Shown piece after piece: positions 1 through 8,593 of a stretch of DNA of 52,339 nt. Origin of the DNA: Candidatus Saccharimonadota bacterium (lineage in GTDB: Bacteria > Patescibacteriota > Saccharimonadia > Saccharimonadales > Saccharimonadaceae); the NCBI GenBank assembly GCA_017514765.1, contig JAFWIU010000002.1, positions 1-52,339 on the forward strand. Reading direction: 5' to 3'. The translations under genes and the position numbers were made by a program. The notes under the pieces are model-generated. The model was not told where the DNA came from, did not search any database, and saw only the letters and a program-made list of their open reading frames with translations. Within the stretch, counting starts at the first letter, position 1; each line of letters starts with the position of its first letter.

Positions 1-858
1 AGACCAACCAGCAAAGCCATAACCGGTTCTACTGAAGTTAGAGGCAAGTAAAGTTGCACTGGTAGCTGAGCTAGTGATAGATTGTTGTCCCATGGTACCT
101 TCTATATCATTAGCTACTGGTGAATAGCAGATTTTATTAGCTGGACAGTTAGCTATAGGGCCATCATGTGGTTCATTATTGTATGGATGCACCATAGTAT
201 ACTTAACTTGTCCTATATAAGTATCGGCGGCTTGGTTTGAAGCGATGTAGGCTGCATAGGTGGTTTCTAGTTTAACGCCCAGTGTAGTATCAGTGGTTGA
301 GGAACCAGTATTAGCATGGTATTCAGCTACTTTGGTATAAGTATCTGGTACAGCATGCCAGTCATTAAAGCTATTAGTGATAGTTAAGTTCTCAGGATTA
401 TAAGTGACTGATGTGTCTGTAACTTTAATGAGTTTCATGGACCAGTTTGAGGTAGTATCACCACTAGCATAGGCTTTAGTAGAGATAGTACCATTTGTAT
501 TACTACCTACTAGTTTAGTATGGTTCTCACTATCATATGAATTACCAGTAAAGCCTATGGCATAAATAGCAAAGCCGTTATCATCATTACAAATAGCAGT
601 TAGAGTAGTCTTACCGATACCGTTTTCATATTCACTACCACTAGCACCTGAGTAAGTACCTGGATTTAGTGTAGCTGTATGAGTAGTGCCAGTACCGTTC
701 ATAGTACAAGCTACTGGAACAGTTAATTGTACTGTATCTATAACTTCGTCATTATCAGCAGAAACAGTAGAGGAAGATAAAGCTATACCAGAAAGAAGTG
801 TGATACTAATGATAATATATACTAGAGATGCAGAAGAATTAGTCATGAGCTTGTTCAT
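1..858 (-). CDS. FISUMP-type surface protein, N-terminal half (cut by window edge)
   Basis: The reading frame runs 286 codons from an ATG at 858-856 to the window edge with no stop, so the C-terminus lies outside. It starts with a short positive segment and a hydrophobic stretch (IIISITLLSGIAL) ending near VSA, a signal peptide. The rest is Thr/Ser/Asn-rich and aligns along its length with the N-terminal third of the protein at 32422-34353: both have ACTMxGTGTTH, GIGKTTLTAICNDDNGF, TSNWSMKL, TYIGQVKYTMVHPYN and SRTGYGFAGWS. By that likeness the missing part should hold an InlB-type repeat and a FISUMP domain. On the minus strand a TATACT box (plus-strand 865-870) lies six bases before the ATG, so the mRNA is probably leaderless. 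The phased repeat array at 881-1080 lies directly upstream. Role is unknown; a secreted or cell-surface protein is the safe reading. Confidence 0.75.
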   Translation of the reverse strand, partial: MNKLMTNSSASLVYIIISITLLSGIALSSSTVSADNDEVIDTVQLTVPVACTMNGTGTTHTATLNPGTYSGASGSEYENGIGKTTLTAICNDDNGFAIYAIGFTGNSYDSENHTKLVGSNTNGTISTKAYASGDTTSNWSMKLIKVTDTSVTYNPENLTITNSFNDWHAVPDTYTKVAEYHANTGSSTTDTTLGVKLETTYAAYIASNQAADTYIGQVKYTMVHPYNNEPHDGPIANCPANKICYSPVANDIEGTMGQQSITSSATSATLLASNFSRTGYGFAGWS

Positions 859-864
859 GGTATT

Positions 865-870
865 AGTATA
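865..870 (-). promoter_or_regulatory. -10 box of the minus-strand surface-protein gene
   Basis: Read on the minus strand this is TATACT preceded by TGC (extended -10), six bases from the ATG. The -35 position, about 17 bp further upstream, has no TTGACA-like hexamer and falls on the first copy of the repeat array, which would fit an activator-dependent promoter (inference). Confidence 0.5.
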
Positions 871-880
871 GCATAGTTCT

Positions 881-1080
881 TGTGGTTTGAATAGTTGTTG
901 TTATGGTTTCAGAGTAAAGTATTTATGGTTTGATTTAGGACTGTTATGGTTTCTGGTTAAAGAATCTATGGTTTAATCCAAGATTGTTATGGTTTAACTG
1001 GATATGTTTATGGTTTAAATGAAAATCGGTTATGGTTTTAATGAAGATGATTATGGTCCAAATGAAAGTTGTTGTGGTTT
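881..1080. repeat. Ten-copy TTATGGTTT array in helical phase (21-22 bp period)
   Basis: The core TGGTTT (one copy is TGGTCC) starts at 883, 904, 926, 947, 969, 990, 1011, 1033, 1054 and 1075, i.e. steps of 21 or 22 bp, averaging 21.3 bp or two DNA turns. The consensus on the plus strand is TTATGGTTT (AAACCATAA on the minus strand). The 12-13 bp between cores differ between most copies, so this is not a fresh tandem duplication; the phase and core look selected. It begins 23 bp upstream of the start codon of the minus-strand surface-protein gene. An operator or activator array on one face of the helix is the best guess; plasmid-like iterons are an alternative. Confidence 0.85.
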
Positions 1081-1268
1081 GAAGTAAGATTAATTGGCGT
1101 CTAACTAATCTGTTATTGTTTTATTATAGCAATAGAAGAATTCTATTTTTCTAAGGGGTGATATTTGTTTTGCTTTCGAGAAAACTCTTATGCTGTAGAT
1201 AAGGGTTGTAATTAGTGTGTGGTGTGCTTAGATGGTGGTGGGTTGGAGAAGATTAGTTTACGAGTCAT

Positions 1269-1333
1269 ATAAATTCCCCTCTGTGTGGGCGAACTTCCGT
1301 GCGGTGAGTTCGCCCCGGAAAGGGGGGATTTAT
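1269..1333. other. Strong two-tier hairpin, possible structured RNA
   Basis: Outer arms 1269-1280 (ATAAATTCCCCT) and 1322-1333 pair over 12 positions with two G-T wobbles. Inside, GGGCGAACT (1287-1295) pairs perfectly with AGTTCGCCC (1307-1315) around an 11-base loop. TTCCG at 1295-1299 can also pair with CGGAA at 1316-1320, a possible pseudoknot. It is much more GC-rich than its surroundings. No RNA family was recognised. Confidence 0.55.
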
Positions 1334-1409
1334 ACGTGACAATTCTAGATAGTCTAGGCAAACCTCCCCGAAGTCAAGTTAACCAAAACAAACACTTACA
1401 GGAGGAAGT

Positions 1410-1481
1410 ATGGAGATAGAGATCGAATTTAGATTTAAGCTCATACGTAAACCTAAAACTAAAACTAAAAAATTACCCTAG
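1410..1481 (+). CDS. Possible 23-residue basic peptide
   Basis: A short frame starts with ATG at 1410 directly after a consensus-like Shine-Dalgarno (AGGAGGAAGT), one of the best ribosome sites in the window, and ends at TAG 1479-1481. The peptide begins MEIEIEFRFKLIRK and ends in a lysine/threonine-rich tail. It sits between two strong hairpins upstream of the giant adhesin. It could be a leader peptide, a small basic protein or chance. No homology is claimed. Confidence 0.35.
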   Translation: MEIEIEFRFKLIRKPKTKTKKLP

Positions 1482-1536
1482 CTGTAGAAAGCGAAGGGTA
1501 ACCATTCCAAACCCGGTAGGGTTCTAGGTTCCTACC

Positions 1537-1568
1537 ACCTGCTACCATTATATATGATGGTAGCAGGT
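1537..1568. other. Perfect 12-bp hairpin before the adhesin promoter
   Basis: ACCTGCTACCAT (1537-1548) is the exact reverse complement of ATGGTAGCAGGT (1557-1568), with an 8-base AT loop. A second small stem, GTAGG/CCTAC, lies just upstream (about 1516-1535). A loose T-run (TTTTTGA) appears 15 bases downstream rather than immediately after, so it is a poor classical terminator. It may end the mini-ORF transcript or be a regulator site. Confidence 0.5.
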
Positions 1569-1634
1569 TCCGCAAGTGGTTTTTGATGGATACTTCTGAA
1601 GGCGCTTATCGTTGCCTCTGTTTGACACGCGTGA

Positions 1635-1663
1635 TATAATGGCGGCAATATTAAGCGAAGGAG
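1635..1663 (+). promoter_or_regulatory. Promoter and ribosome site that set the adhesin start
   Basis: TATAAT at 1635-1640 is followed by GAAGGAG at 1657-1663, then TTG at 1669. The in-frame ATGs further upstream (1612, and 1639 inside the -10 box) would lie upstream of the transcript start, so TTG 1669 is the better start. Confidence 0.6.
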
Positions 1664-1668
1664 TTATC

Positions 1669-4600
1669 TTGAAAACACTAAAAAACTTTTTAAAACGGGT
1701 AATGAGTGTATTATTAATACCTTTACTCGTAATTGGCGGTCTTCCGCTAGAAATAAACAACGTATTTGCAGCTGAGGGAGATGATGTTCCTCCTACCGTC
1801 GTACCCGAAGATGCGCCGGTACACAGTAAAACGCTTACGCCTAACGGTGATGGGACCTATACTATTGCTCTTAGTGTAACTGGTTCTAGGAAGAGTAGTG
1901 AGACTACGAGTGCTTCGAAGGCTAACGTTATTCTCGTCGTTGATACTTCTAACTCGATGAATGGTAGTAGCGGTGAAACTTCTGCATCTGGTCAGCCTAT
2001 TTCAAGGATTGCTGCAGAAAAAGATGCTCTAACTAAAGACGATGGTATCATTGATAAACTCCTTGCTCAAAATGTTCCTGGAGATTCTGTGAGGTCTGAT
2101 ATTATCGAAGTTGCCGTAGTAAACTTTGGTACTGAAGGGCATACTGCTCAAACATGGACTACGAATGGAACTACTTTGAAAAATACTATTAATGGTTTGA
2201 CGACTTCGACTGGTACTAACTGGGAGGGTGCTCTGCAGATAGCGAAAAATCTTGCCGATGCAAAAAAGCAAGCACAGCCAAATGAGGATATTTATGTTAT
2301 TTTTCTAACTGACGGTGAGCCAACGACCGACGAAACTCGTGCTCGGAATAACCATAATGTCAACATGAGTTATGGTGAAGAATGGGGATATGCCAGCGAT
2401 GATGCGAGAGCCATTGTTTCGGCTGGGTATACTTTCTACGGTCTCTTTACTTGGGGTAGTTCAAGCAACAGCTCGGGTTATTCGCAGACTCCTTCCGCTT
2501 TTCTCAAAAGTTTAGTCCAATATGCATACACTGGAACTGGAACTTATAGCAGTTCTCTAAGCTCTGATTATGCTGAATACTATACCGACGCAAGTAGTAC
2601 TACTGCCCTTATTAATGCGCTAAACCAGATTGTACATAACATTACTACTGGTGTGGGCTATACAGACGTTGAATTGGAAGATGGAATCACGGCAATGACG
2701 GCTTCTAGTGTTAAAGCTTCAGCTAGCGGTAAAGTAACTGGCCTTAAGTATTATCGCTCTGGTGGCCCTTATAGTACAACTGCCAATAATGGTCTTGGTG
2801 AAGAATGGGCTGATGCCCCTGAGGCAACTATCAACGCGAACAATGAAGTAGATTGGGACCTCGGTGATTTGATTCTCGAAAATGGCATAACTTATACTGT
2901 AACGTTTGTGGTCTGGCCAAAGCAATCCTCACTTGATTTGGTTGCAGATTTAAATAATGGCATCATATCTTATGATAGTCTCACTGCTTCTCAGAAATCA
3001 CAGATTAAGCATATTGGTGATAAATATGCACTTAAGACCAATACCGACTTTCCTACTCTGTCTTATTCAACGATTACTACTACTACCGTAGACGGTGTTC
3101 CTACTTCTGTTACCTCTGAACCGACTACTGTCGAAATTGGCAATCCTGACCCTGTTGATCTTTCCGAAGCTAAATTGGCCCTTGAAAAGAAATGGGAAGA
3201 TTCTCTTGATCCAACTCAACGCGAAGAAGTTGGCGGTGAAGTAACGCTTAATCTTCTAATGGATGGTGAACCATATGAAATAAAAATTGGCGATACTTTG
3301 ACGGATGAGATCTTGCTTACTGAAACTAATGATTGGAAGATTAACCCTGGCATTAGTGTGGCTCCCGGTCTTATGGTCACAGAGGACAGTGTTGCCTACG
3401 ATCCTAATGCACCTCAGGTGTCCTATGGTGGCGTAACGTATGCTATTCTTGAGGCTGGTCATGAGTATACCTTTGAGGAAAAAGGTATTAATAATCATTT
3501 CGAACTTACTTCCTACATCCACCATCCAATGAAAATCGGTAATGCGGTTAAAGATGTCTTTTTCAGTCGAGATGCTGATGGTAATATTACCGGCATTGAA
3601 AAGATTGAAAACCTTGATACGCTTTCTGCTACGAATACGTTGAAAGGTGGGATTAATATCGAAAAGAAAGTAGTCGACCAAAATAATAAAGCGATTGACA
3701 TCAGCGATTCATTTGAGATCACTGCACATCTCCTTGATGCCGAAGGGAATCCTTATAGTTACGATTATCGTATTTACTATGGCAAAAAGAACCCAGAATA
3801 CGAATCACACAAAGTGTATGATGCGGAAGGTAATTTAAGATTCAGCCGTAGTGATCATATTTACGGTGAAGGCACATTAACCGAAACTCTCTATATTGGT
3901 GATACTATCCGAATCGTTAACGTGGATGCTGGCGTGCAATATTATGTTGAGGAAACCGAGAAGAACGGCTACGCATCGAAGCCTACCATTACTTACGAAG
4001 AGGTATATGGTACCGAAGAGCCAGGCGATGCTACTGAGGCGGAAGAGGAAGGCTACTATGTGGTTTCTGGTAACACGGCTTCGTCTGTCACTGTGACAAA
4101 TAAATTCCTTGATGAAAAAACTAAGGTTGATTTTGAAAAAACTTGGTATGGCGCGGATGGCAAGGTATTGAATGGGAAGACACTCCCTGGTAGCATTACG
4201 GTTGAACTATTTAAGAAGGGTGCTGATGGTAAAGTAGTCTCAACTGGTAAAACTAAAAAGATTACCGCTGAAAATAGTTGGAAAGCCTCGTTTACTGAGT
4301 TGCCGAAATATGATAATGGAGTTGAGATTGTTTACTCGGTCAAGGAAAGTGCAATTGAGGGCGCTACATATAACGATCAGCAAGACGCTTTCTTCGAATA
4401 TGATACTGAAGAGAATAATGGTCAGCATGCTGTTGTAGGCAGATGGAAGGTGATGACGCTTGAGGATTACATTTTGCAAAACACCTGGACACCAGCCACT
4501 GAGAGCGTTACTGGTCGTACTAGCTTCAATATCAAGAAGGTTGATAAGTCAACTGGTAAGCCGCTTGAGGGCGTAACCTTTGAGTTGAAGATTAAGGACG

Positions 4601-7600
4601 GTGCTACTTTTACGGCGATCACTAATGATAAGGGTGAGGCAACCTTTGATGATTTGGGTGCCGGTGAATATACTCTTAAAGAAACTGATGCGTTAGAAGG
4701 GTACAAGCTAATTACCACTGAGCCTAATATTAATATTACAAGCGTCAAAAAACTTAACACTGTCGATCTCGCTAATTTGAAGAACTTCTATGAATACGTC
4801 TTCTCGTTTAGTACTTCGCAAGTGAATGGGTACACATTTGACACTCAGAATCGTACATTTACGGTCGAAAACGAACCAATCCCCTACATTGATATTACGG
4901 CTGCTAAGGTTTGGAACGATGGTGAAAACCGTGATGGCCTACGAAAGAATTATGCGAATTATTATATAGCGGTGAAGAATAATAGTGGCAAGTACGTAGC
5001 ATATGAAAAGTTAGTGCTTGTAGATAAGAATGATTATGAGTTTAAGCATTTACCAACAAAGACCGCGAATAATGAAGACATTACCTATGAGATTGTGGAA
5101 GCTTCGACTTGTAGTGGTAGTGGTAATTCGATTAGATGTACTGAGTTTACTGGTGATGATGATTACACCGTAACGGTTGCGGAAGGCGTAATTACCAACT
5201 TCCATGAGCCAGCGCTATATGACGAAACTGGTGAATTGACTGTACAAAAGATTTGGAACGGTGAAGGTAATGAATTGGTTAGACCAACCACGATTACGAT
5301 TGAGCTTTATGCTAACGGTTCGAGATTGGGAGAGCCAGTTACGATTTCAGCAGCGAATGAATGGAAACACACTTTCAGAGAGTTGTATCTAAACGAAGGT
5401 GGTAAGCCAATTGTGTATTCGGTGCAAGAATCTAAACTTGGTGAAACTGCATTTGGCGAAGATGAGAGTGTAATAGTTATACTATCAAATGACGGTGCAG
5501 TTGCGGGCAGCTGGACTAAGAGTGTAGATAATAATAAACATGAAGTGACGAATACTTGGACAAAGCCAACTGAGGAGATTGAATATGATGGTGAAGATGA
5601 GTTTTTGATTAAGAAGTACGATGGTGACGGAAAGGCATTACAGGGTGTAGTGTTTACGGTCGGTGACAAGGACTATACGACGGATAAGAATGGTGAGATT
5701 AAGATTGCGGTGCCGTTAACTAAGAATAAAAAGGAAGAAAGTTTTGAATACGAGATTACCGAGAAGGAGACTTTGGAAGGATATGATATCGTATCGGGTT
5801 CGGCGACGGTGGCGGTAAGCTGTACTAGTGTGCTTGCTAGTGCAAATACGGAGACTCTAGTGAATACTTATACAAAGACGTGTGAGTTTACTAAGAGTGG
5901 CAGTAGTGCATATGAGTGGAGTGGCGATAGTTATACATTAAAGGTGATGAATAAAAGAAGCTTGGCAAAATCATTGACGATCAAAAAGACAGTAGTGGGG
6001 TTATCGGCGAAGGTGCTAAGTAATTTGGAGTTTACGATTACTGGCCCAGAAGACTTTGGTGAAAACGGTCAGATGACTTTGAGGGTAAGTGAAGATTGTA
6101 CGACTGCGGGTGAAGTAATTACTTGTAAAGTTGATGGTAAAGTGCCGACCGGTCAGTATACGGTGAAAGAAAGCAATGCTGAGGTGGAGAACTTTACTTT
6201 GACGATAACTGGTGATGATAACGCAACGAAGAAGGTGACGAAGGATGCTGAGGTGGAATTTGCGATTACGAACAGTTATGAAAAGATTCGCGATGTATCG
6301 TATTCAGTGAAGAAGATTTGGGAAGATGATGGGGATCGTGATGGACTCAGGCCAGAAAAATTAACAGTAACTTTGCAAAGAAATGGTTCGGCTTATGGCG
6401 ATCCGGTGGAATTAACTGGTAATGATTGGGCTTATACATGGAAGAACTTACCGAGAGCGGATGAGGATGCGACTTTGTATGAGTATAGTGTGGTGGAGGA
6501 AGAAATAGGCGATTATGATTCGGATAATGGAAAGATGGAGGATGGAATATTTACCTTTACTAACACACATGAGCCGTATATGTATGATGATTCTGGTGAG
6601 TTAACAGTAGAAAAAGTGTGGACAGGTGAAGGTAACGAATTGGTCCGAGAGCCGGTTACGGTGATGCTTTATGGACAAATTACAAATGATGAGGGGGTCA
6701 CGGAGACTTGGGAGGAAGCTGGACCAGTCACTTTGTCGGAAGTGACTGAGTGGAAATGGACTTTCGAAGGGTTGTATAAGAACAAGAGTGGCCATGAAAT
6801 TACTTACATTGTAGAGGAGACGGCGATTGGTGAAAATGCGTTTAGCGAGAGCAGTAGTACGCTTGTGATATATGACGGTGAGAGGATTAAGGGTTCGTGG
6901 ACGAAGAACGAAGCGTTAGATCATACGGTGACGAATGAGTGGAAAGAATCTACGGATGAGGTTGTATATGAAGGTGCTAAGAAGTTTAACATTAAGAAAG
7001 TGGACGAAAATTACAAGGCGATGGAAGGTGTAGTGTTTGAGGTGAACGGAAAAGAAAAGACTACCGAAGAGAATGGTATGGCTTCCAAGAGCGTGCCGGT
7101 AACGGCTGATAAAAAAGAAGAGAGCTTTGAGTTCGTAATTCGCGAAAAGGAAACTTTGGAAGGTTATGATCTTGCGAATGGCTCGGCGACGATTACGGTG
7201 ATTTGTACCAGTGCACTGTCTGGCGTAGATACAGATACATTGGTGAATACTTACACTAAGACTTGTACATTTAGTGACGAGGTGGGTGAGGCGTTTACGT
7301 GGGATGGTGATAGTTTAACTCTCACAGTCTTGAATAAGCGGAGCTTGGCTAAGTCGTTTAAGATTGAGAAGACGGTGACGGGGGTATCGGCAAAGATTTT
7401 GAAAGATTTGGAGTTCGTGGTGAGGGGTCCAGAAGACTTTGCGGAAGTGACTTTGAAGGTAAGTGAGGATTGCGCGGTTTCTGGCGATGTGATTACCTGC
7501 GAGCTAGAAGGTAGGGTCCCGACGGGTAAATATACGGTTGAGGAAAAGAATGCGGAGATTGAGAACTTTACTTTGAATGCGACGAGTGATGAGGAAATTA

Positions 7601-8487
7601 CGGTGACGAAGGGGCAGGACGCAGTATTTAAGATAACAAATGAATATGAAGTGGATAAAACCGTGTATACTGTAGTGAAGCTTTGGGATGATGAATACAA
7701 TAATGATGGTAAGAGGCCGGGTACTTTGACGGTAAAGTTGCTGGCTGGTGGTGAGACCGTAGGAAGTAAAGATTTGTCGGATGATTATTCGGTGGCTGAA
7801 GAAGATTTGCCGGAGGACATGGCGGGTTATGATGTATGGATGTATGAGTTTACGGATTTGCCAGTAGCGGACGAGAACGCTGAGGTGATTGAGTATATAG
7901 CGGAAGAGGTTCTAGAGTCTGATGATTATGAGCAGGTATGGGTTGGTGGTGATCAATATTCGATGACATTTGTGAACTACCATGAGCCGGAATTGATTAA
8001 GAACGATGATGACGATCCAGATAATGATGGTCAGTTGGTGGTGACGAAGGTATGGGACGATGAGGATAACTTTGGTAATACACGCCCGGCTAGTATTACG
8101 GTAGAGCTATTGGCGGACGGTGAAGTGATTGACACGGTTGAAATTGAGCCAGATGAAGACGGCAATTGGGAGTATATATTTGAAGGATTGCGTAAGTATA
8201 GAGATGGTGAGGAAATTGAGTACACGATCAATGAGATAGTGGTGGAGAACTATGATACTTCGTATGAGCACAATGGCTATGACTATGTGATTAATAATAT
8301 GATTACGGATGTGTGCTTGATTGGTGGTTGTGGTGGTGACATCATTCCAATCATTACACCTGAGACTGGTCGGTTGACGAACGTAGGTAGTGGTGTAAGC
8401 ATGGATAATACTTTTGTAATGATTGCCTTTACGCTGACTGGTGCAATATTGATGGTGGGTGGTGTGATGTTTGCGAAGCGGAAGTAG
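1669..8487 (+). CDS. Giant VWA/CnaB-repeat sortase-anchored adhesin
   Basis: A 2272-residue surface protein, starting at TTG 1669. Residues 1-35 are a signal peptide (basic, then VMSVLLIPLLVIGGL, ending VFAAE). Residues about 84-335 form a von Willebrand A domain with MIDAS motif DTSNS and the later TDGEP segment. From about residue 500 there are some dozen Ig-like CnaB and SpaA-like modules, recognisable by repeated KxWxDDxxxDGxRP, GELTVxKxWxGEGNELVR, FNIKKVDxxxxxxxGVxFE and TxTHEP segments, families that often form Lys-Asn isopeptide bonds. A 455-codon block starting at the HEP codons at 5203 recurs from 6568. Paired cysteines (SEDCxxxGxVITC, CTSxLxxxxTxTLVNTYTKTC) suggest disulfides. The C-terminus has TPETG (about 2230), a helix and a KRK tail, a sortase-like anchor; a sortase lies at 51115. 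The layout resembles tip adhesins of Gram-positive sortase pili. Strand composition changes part way through (C-rich early, G-rich late). Confidence 0.88.
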   Translation: MKTLKNFLKRVMSVLLIPLLVIGGLPLEINNVFAAEGDDVPPTVVPEDAPVHSKTLTPNGDGTYTIALSVTGSRKSSETTSASKANVILVVDTSNSMNGSSGETSASGQPISRIAAEKDALTKDDGIIDKLLAQNVPGDSVRSDIIEVAVVNFGTEGHTAQTWTTNGTTLKNTINGLTTSTGTNWEGALQIAKNLADAKKQAQPNEDIYVIFLTDGEPTTDETRARNNHNVNMSYGEEWGYASDDARAIVSAGYTFYGLFTWGSSSNSSGYSQTPSAFLKSLVQYAYTGTGTYSSSLSSDYAEYYTDASSTTALINALNQIVHNITTGVGYTDVELEDGITAMTASSVKASASGKVTGLKYYRSGGPYSTTANNGLGEEWADAPEATINANNEVDWDLGDLILENGITYTVTFVVWPKQSSLDLVADLNNGIISYDSLTASQKSQIKHIGDKYALKTNTDFPTLSYSTITTTTVDGVPTSVTSEPTTVEIGNPDPVDLSEAKLALEKKWEDSLDPTQREEVGGEVTLNLLMDGEPYEIKIGDTLTDEILLTETNDWKINPGISVAPGLMVTEDSVAYDPNAPQVSYGGVTYAILEAGHEYTFEEKGINNHFELTSYIHHPMKIGNAVKDVFFSRDADGNITGIEKIENLDTLSATNTLKGGINIEKKVVDQNNKAIDISDSFEITAHLLDAEGNPYSYDYRIYYGKKNPEYESHKVYDAEGNLRFSRSDHIYGEGTLTETLYIGDTIRIVNVDAGVQYYVEETEKNGYASKPTITYEEVYGTEEPGDATEAEEEGYYVVSGNTASSVTVTNKFLDEKTKVDFEKTWYGADGKVLNGKTLPGSITVELFKKGADGKVVSTGKTKKITAENSWKASFTELPKYDNGVEIVYSVKESAIEGATYNDQQDAFFEYDTEENNGQHAVVGRWKVMTLEDYILQNTWTPATESVTGRTSFNIKKVDKSTGKPLEGVTFELKIKDGATFTAITNDKGEATFDDLGAGEYTLKETDALEGYKLITTEPNINITSVKKLNTVDLANLKNFYEYVFSFSTSQVNGYTFDTQNRTFTVENEPIPYIDITAAKVWNDGENRDGLRKNYANYYIAVKNNSGKYVAYEKLVLVDKNDYEFKHLPTKTANNEDITYEIVEASTCSGSGNSIRCTEFTGDDDYTVTVAEGVITNFHEPALYDETGELTVQKIWNGEGNELVRPTTITIELYANGSRLGEPVTISAANEWKHTFRELYLNEGGKPIVYSVQESKLGETAFGEDESVIVILSNDGAVAGSWTKSVDNNKHEVTNTWTKPTEEIEYDGEDEFLIKKYDGDGKALQGVVFTVGDKDYTTDKNGEIKIAVPLTKNKKEESFEYEITEKETLEGYDIVSGSATVAVSCTSVLASANTETLVNTYTKTCEFTKSGSSAYEWSGDSYTLKVMNKRSLAKSLTIKKTVVGLSAKVLSNLEFTITGPEDFGENGQMTLRVSEDCTTAGEVITCKVDGKVPTGQYTVKESNAEVENFTLTITGDDNATKKVTKDAEVEFAITNSYEKIRDVSYSVKKIWEDDGDRDGLRPEKLTVTLQRNGSAYGDPVELTGNDWAYTWKNLPRADEDATLYEYSVVEEEIGDYDSDNGKMEDGIFTFTNTHEPYMYDDSGELTVEKVWTGEGNELVREPVTVMLYGQITNDEGVTETWEEAGPVTLSEVTEWKWTFEGLYKNKSGHEITYIVEETAIGENAFSESSSTLVIYDGERIKGSWTKNEALDHTVTNEWKESTDEVVYEGAKKFNIKKVDENYKAMEGVVFEVNGKEKTTEENGMASKSVPVTADKKEESFEFVIREKETLEGYDLANGSATITVICTSALSGVDTDTLVNTYTKTCTFSDEVGEAFTWDGDSLTLTVLNKRSLAKSFKIEKTVTGVSAKILKDLEFVVRGPEDFAEVTLKVSEDCAVSGDVITCELEGRVPTGKYTVEEKNAEIENFTLNATSDEEITVTKGQDAVFKITNEYEVDKTVYTVVKLWDDEYNNDGKRPGTLTVKLLAGGETVGSKDLSDDYSVAEEDLPEDMAGYDVWMYEFTDLPVADENAEVIEYIAEEVLESDDYEQVWVGGDQYSMTFVNYHEPELIKNDDDDPDNDGQLVVTKVWDDEDNFGNTRPASITVELLADGEVIDTVEIEPDEDGNWEYIFEGLRKYRDGEEIEYTINEIVVENYDTSYEHNGYDYVINNMITDVCLIGGCGGDIIPIITPETGRLTNVGSGVSMDNTFVMIAFTLTGAILMVGGVMFAKRK

Positions 8488-8496
8488 GTGTATTGT

Positions 8497-8530
8497 GGTC
8501 GGTGGCGGTTTGTCGCCGGCCAGCGTTTTC
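8497..8530 (+). terminator. Possible weak terminator after the adhesin gene
   Basis: GGTGGCG (8501-8507) partly pairs with CGCCGGCC (8514-8521), followed by GCGTTTTC. The stem has an internal mismatch and the T-run is short, so confidence is low. Confidence 0.3.
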
Positions 8531-8533
8531 TGG

Positions 8534-8562
8534 TTGCATCTCTGGTGAATATGTGGTATAAT
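8534..8562 (+). promoter_or_regulatory. Promoter of the rplF-rplR-rpsE-rplO operon
   Basis: TTGCAT (8534-8539), 17 bp, then TGTGG-TATAAT (8552-8562). The TGTGGTATAAT extended -10 recurs at several other promoters in the window. Transcription would start near 8569, leaving a leader of about 25 bases with AAGGGAAG before the rplF ATG. Confidence 0.75.
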
Positions 8563-8593
8563 GGTGGGGATATTAATTTAAAAAAGGGAAGAT

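Noticed and set aside
881-1080. CRISPR array
   Set aside because: Repeats are only about 9 bp, spaced 12-13 bp, with no cas genes nearby. Too short and too close for a CRISPR repeat-spacer pattern.
1510-1570. T-arm-like GGTTC motif suggesting a tRNA
   Set aside because: The loop is too long and no acceptor stem, anticodon arm or CCA end fits; it is better explained as two hairpins.
1622-1640. TTGACA at 1622-1627 as -35 of the adhesin promoter
   Set aside because: The gap to TATAAT is only 7 bp, far below the 16-18 bp needed.
1612-1668. Upstream ATG start for the giant adhesin
   Set aside because: The -10 box at 1635-1640 lies inside this extension and the Shine-Dalgarno at 1657-1663 points to TTG 1669, which also gives a proper signal peptide.
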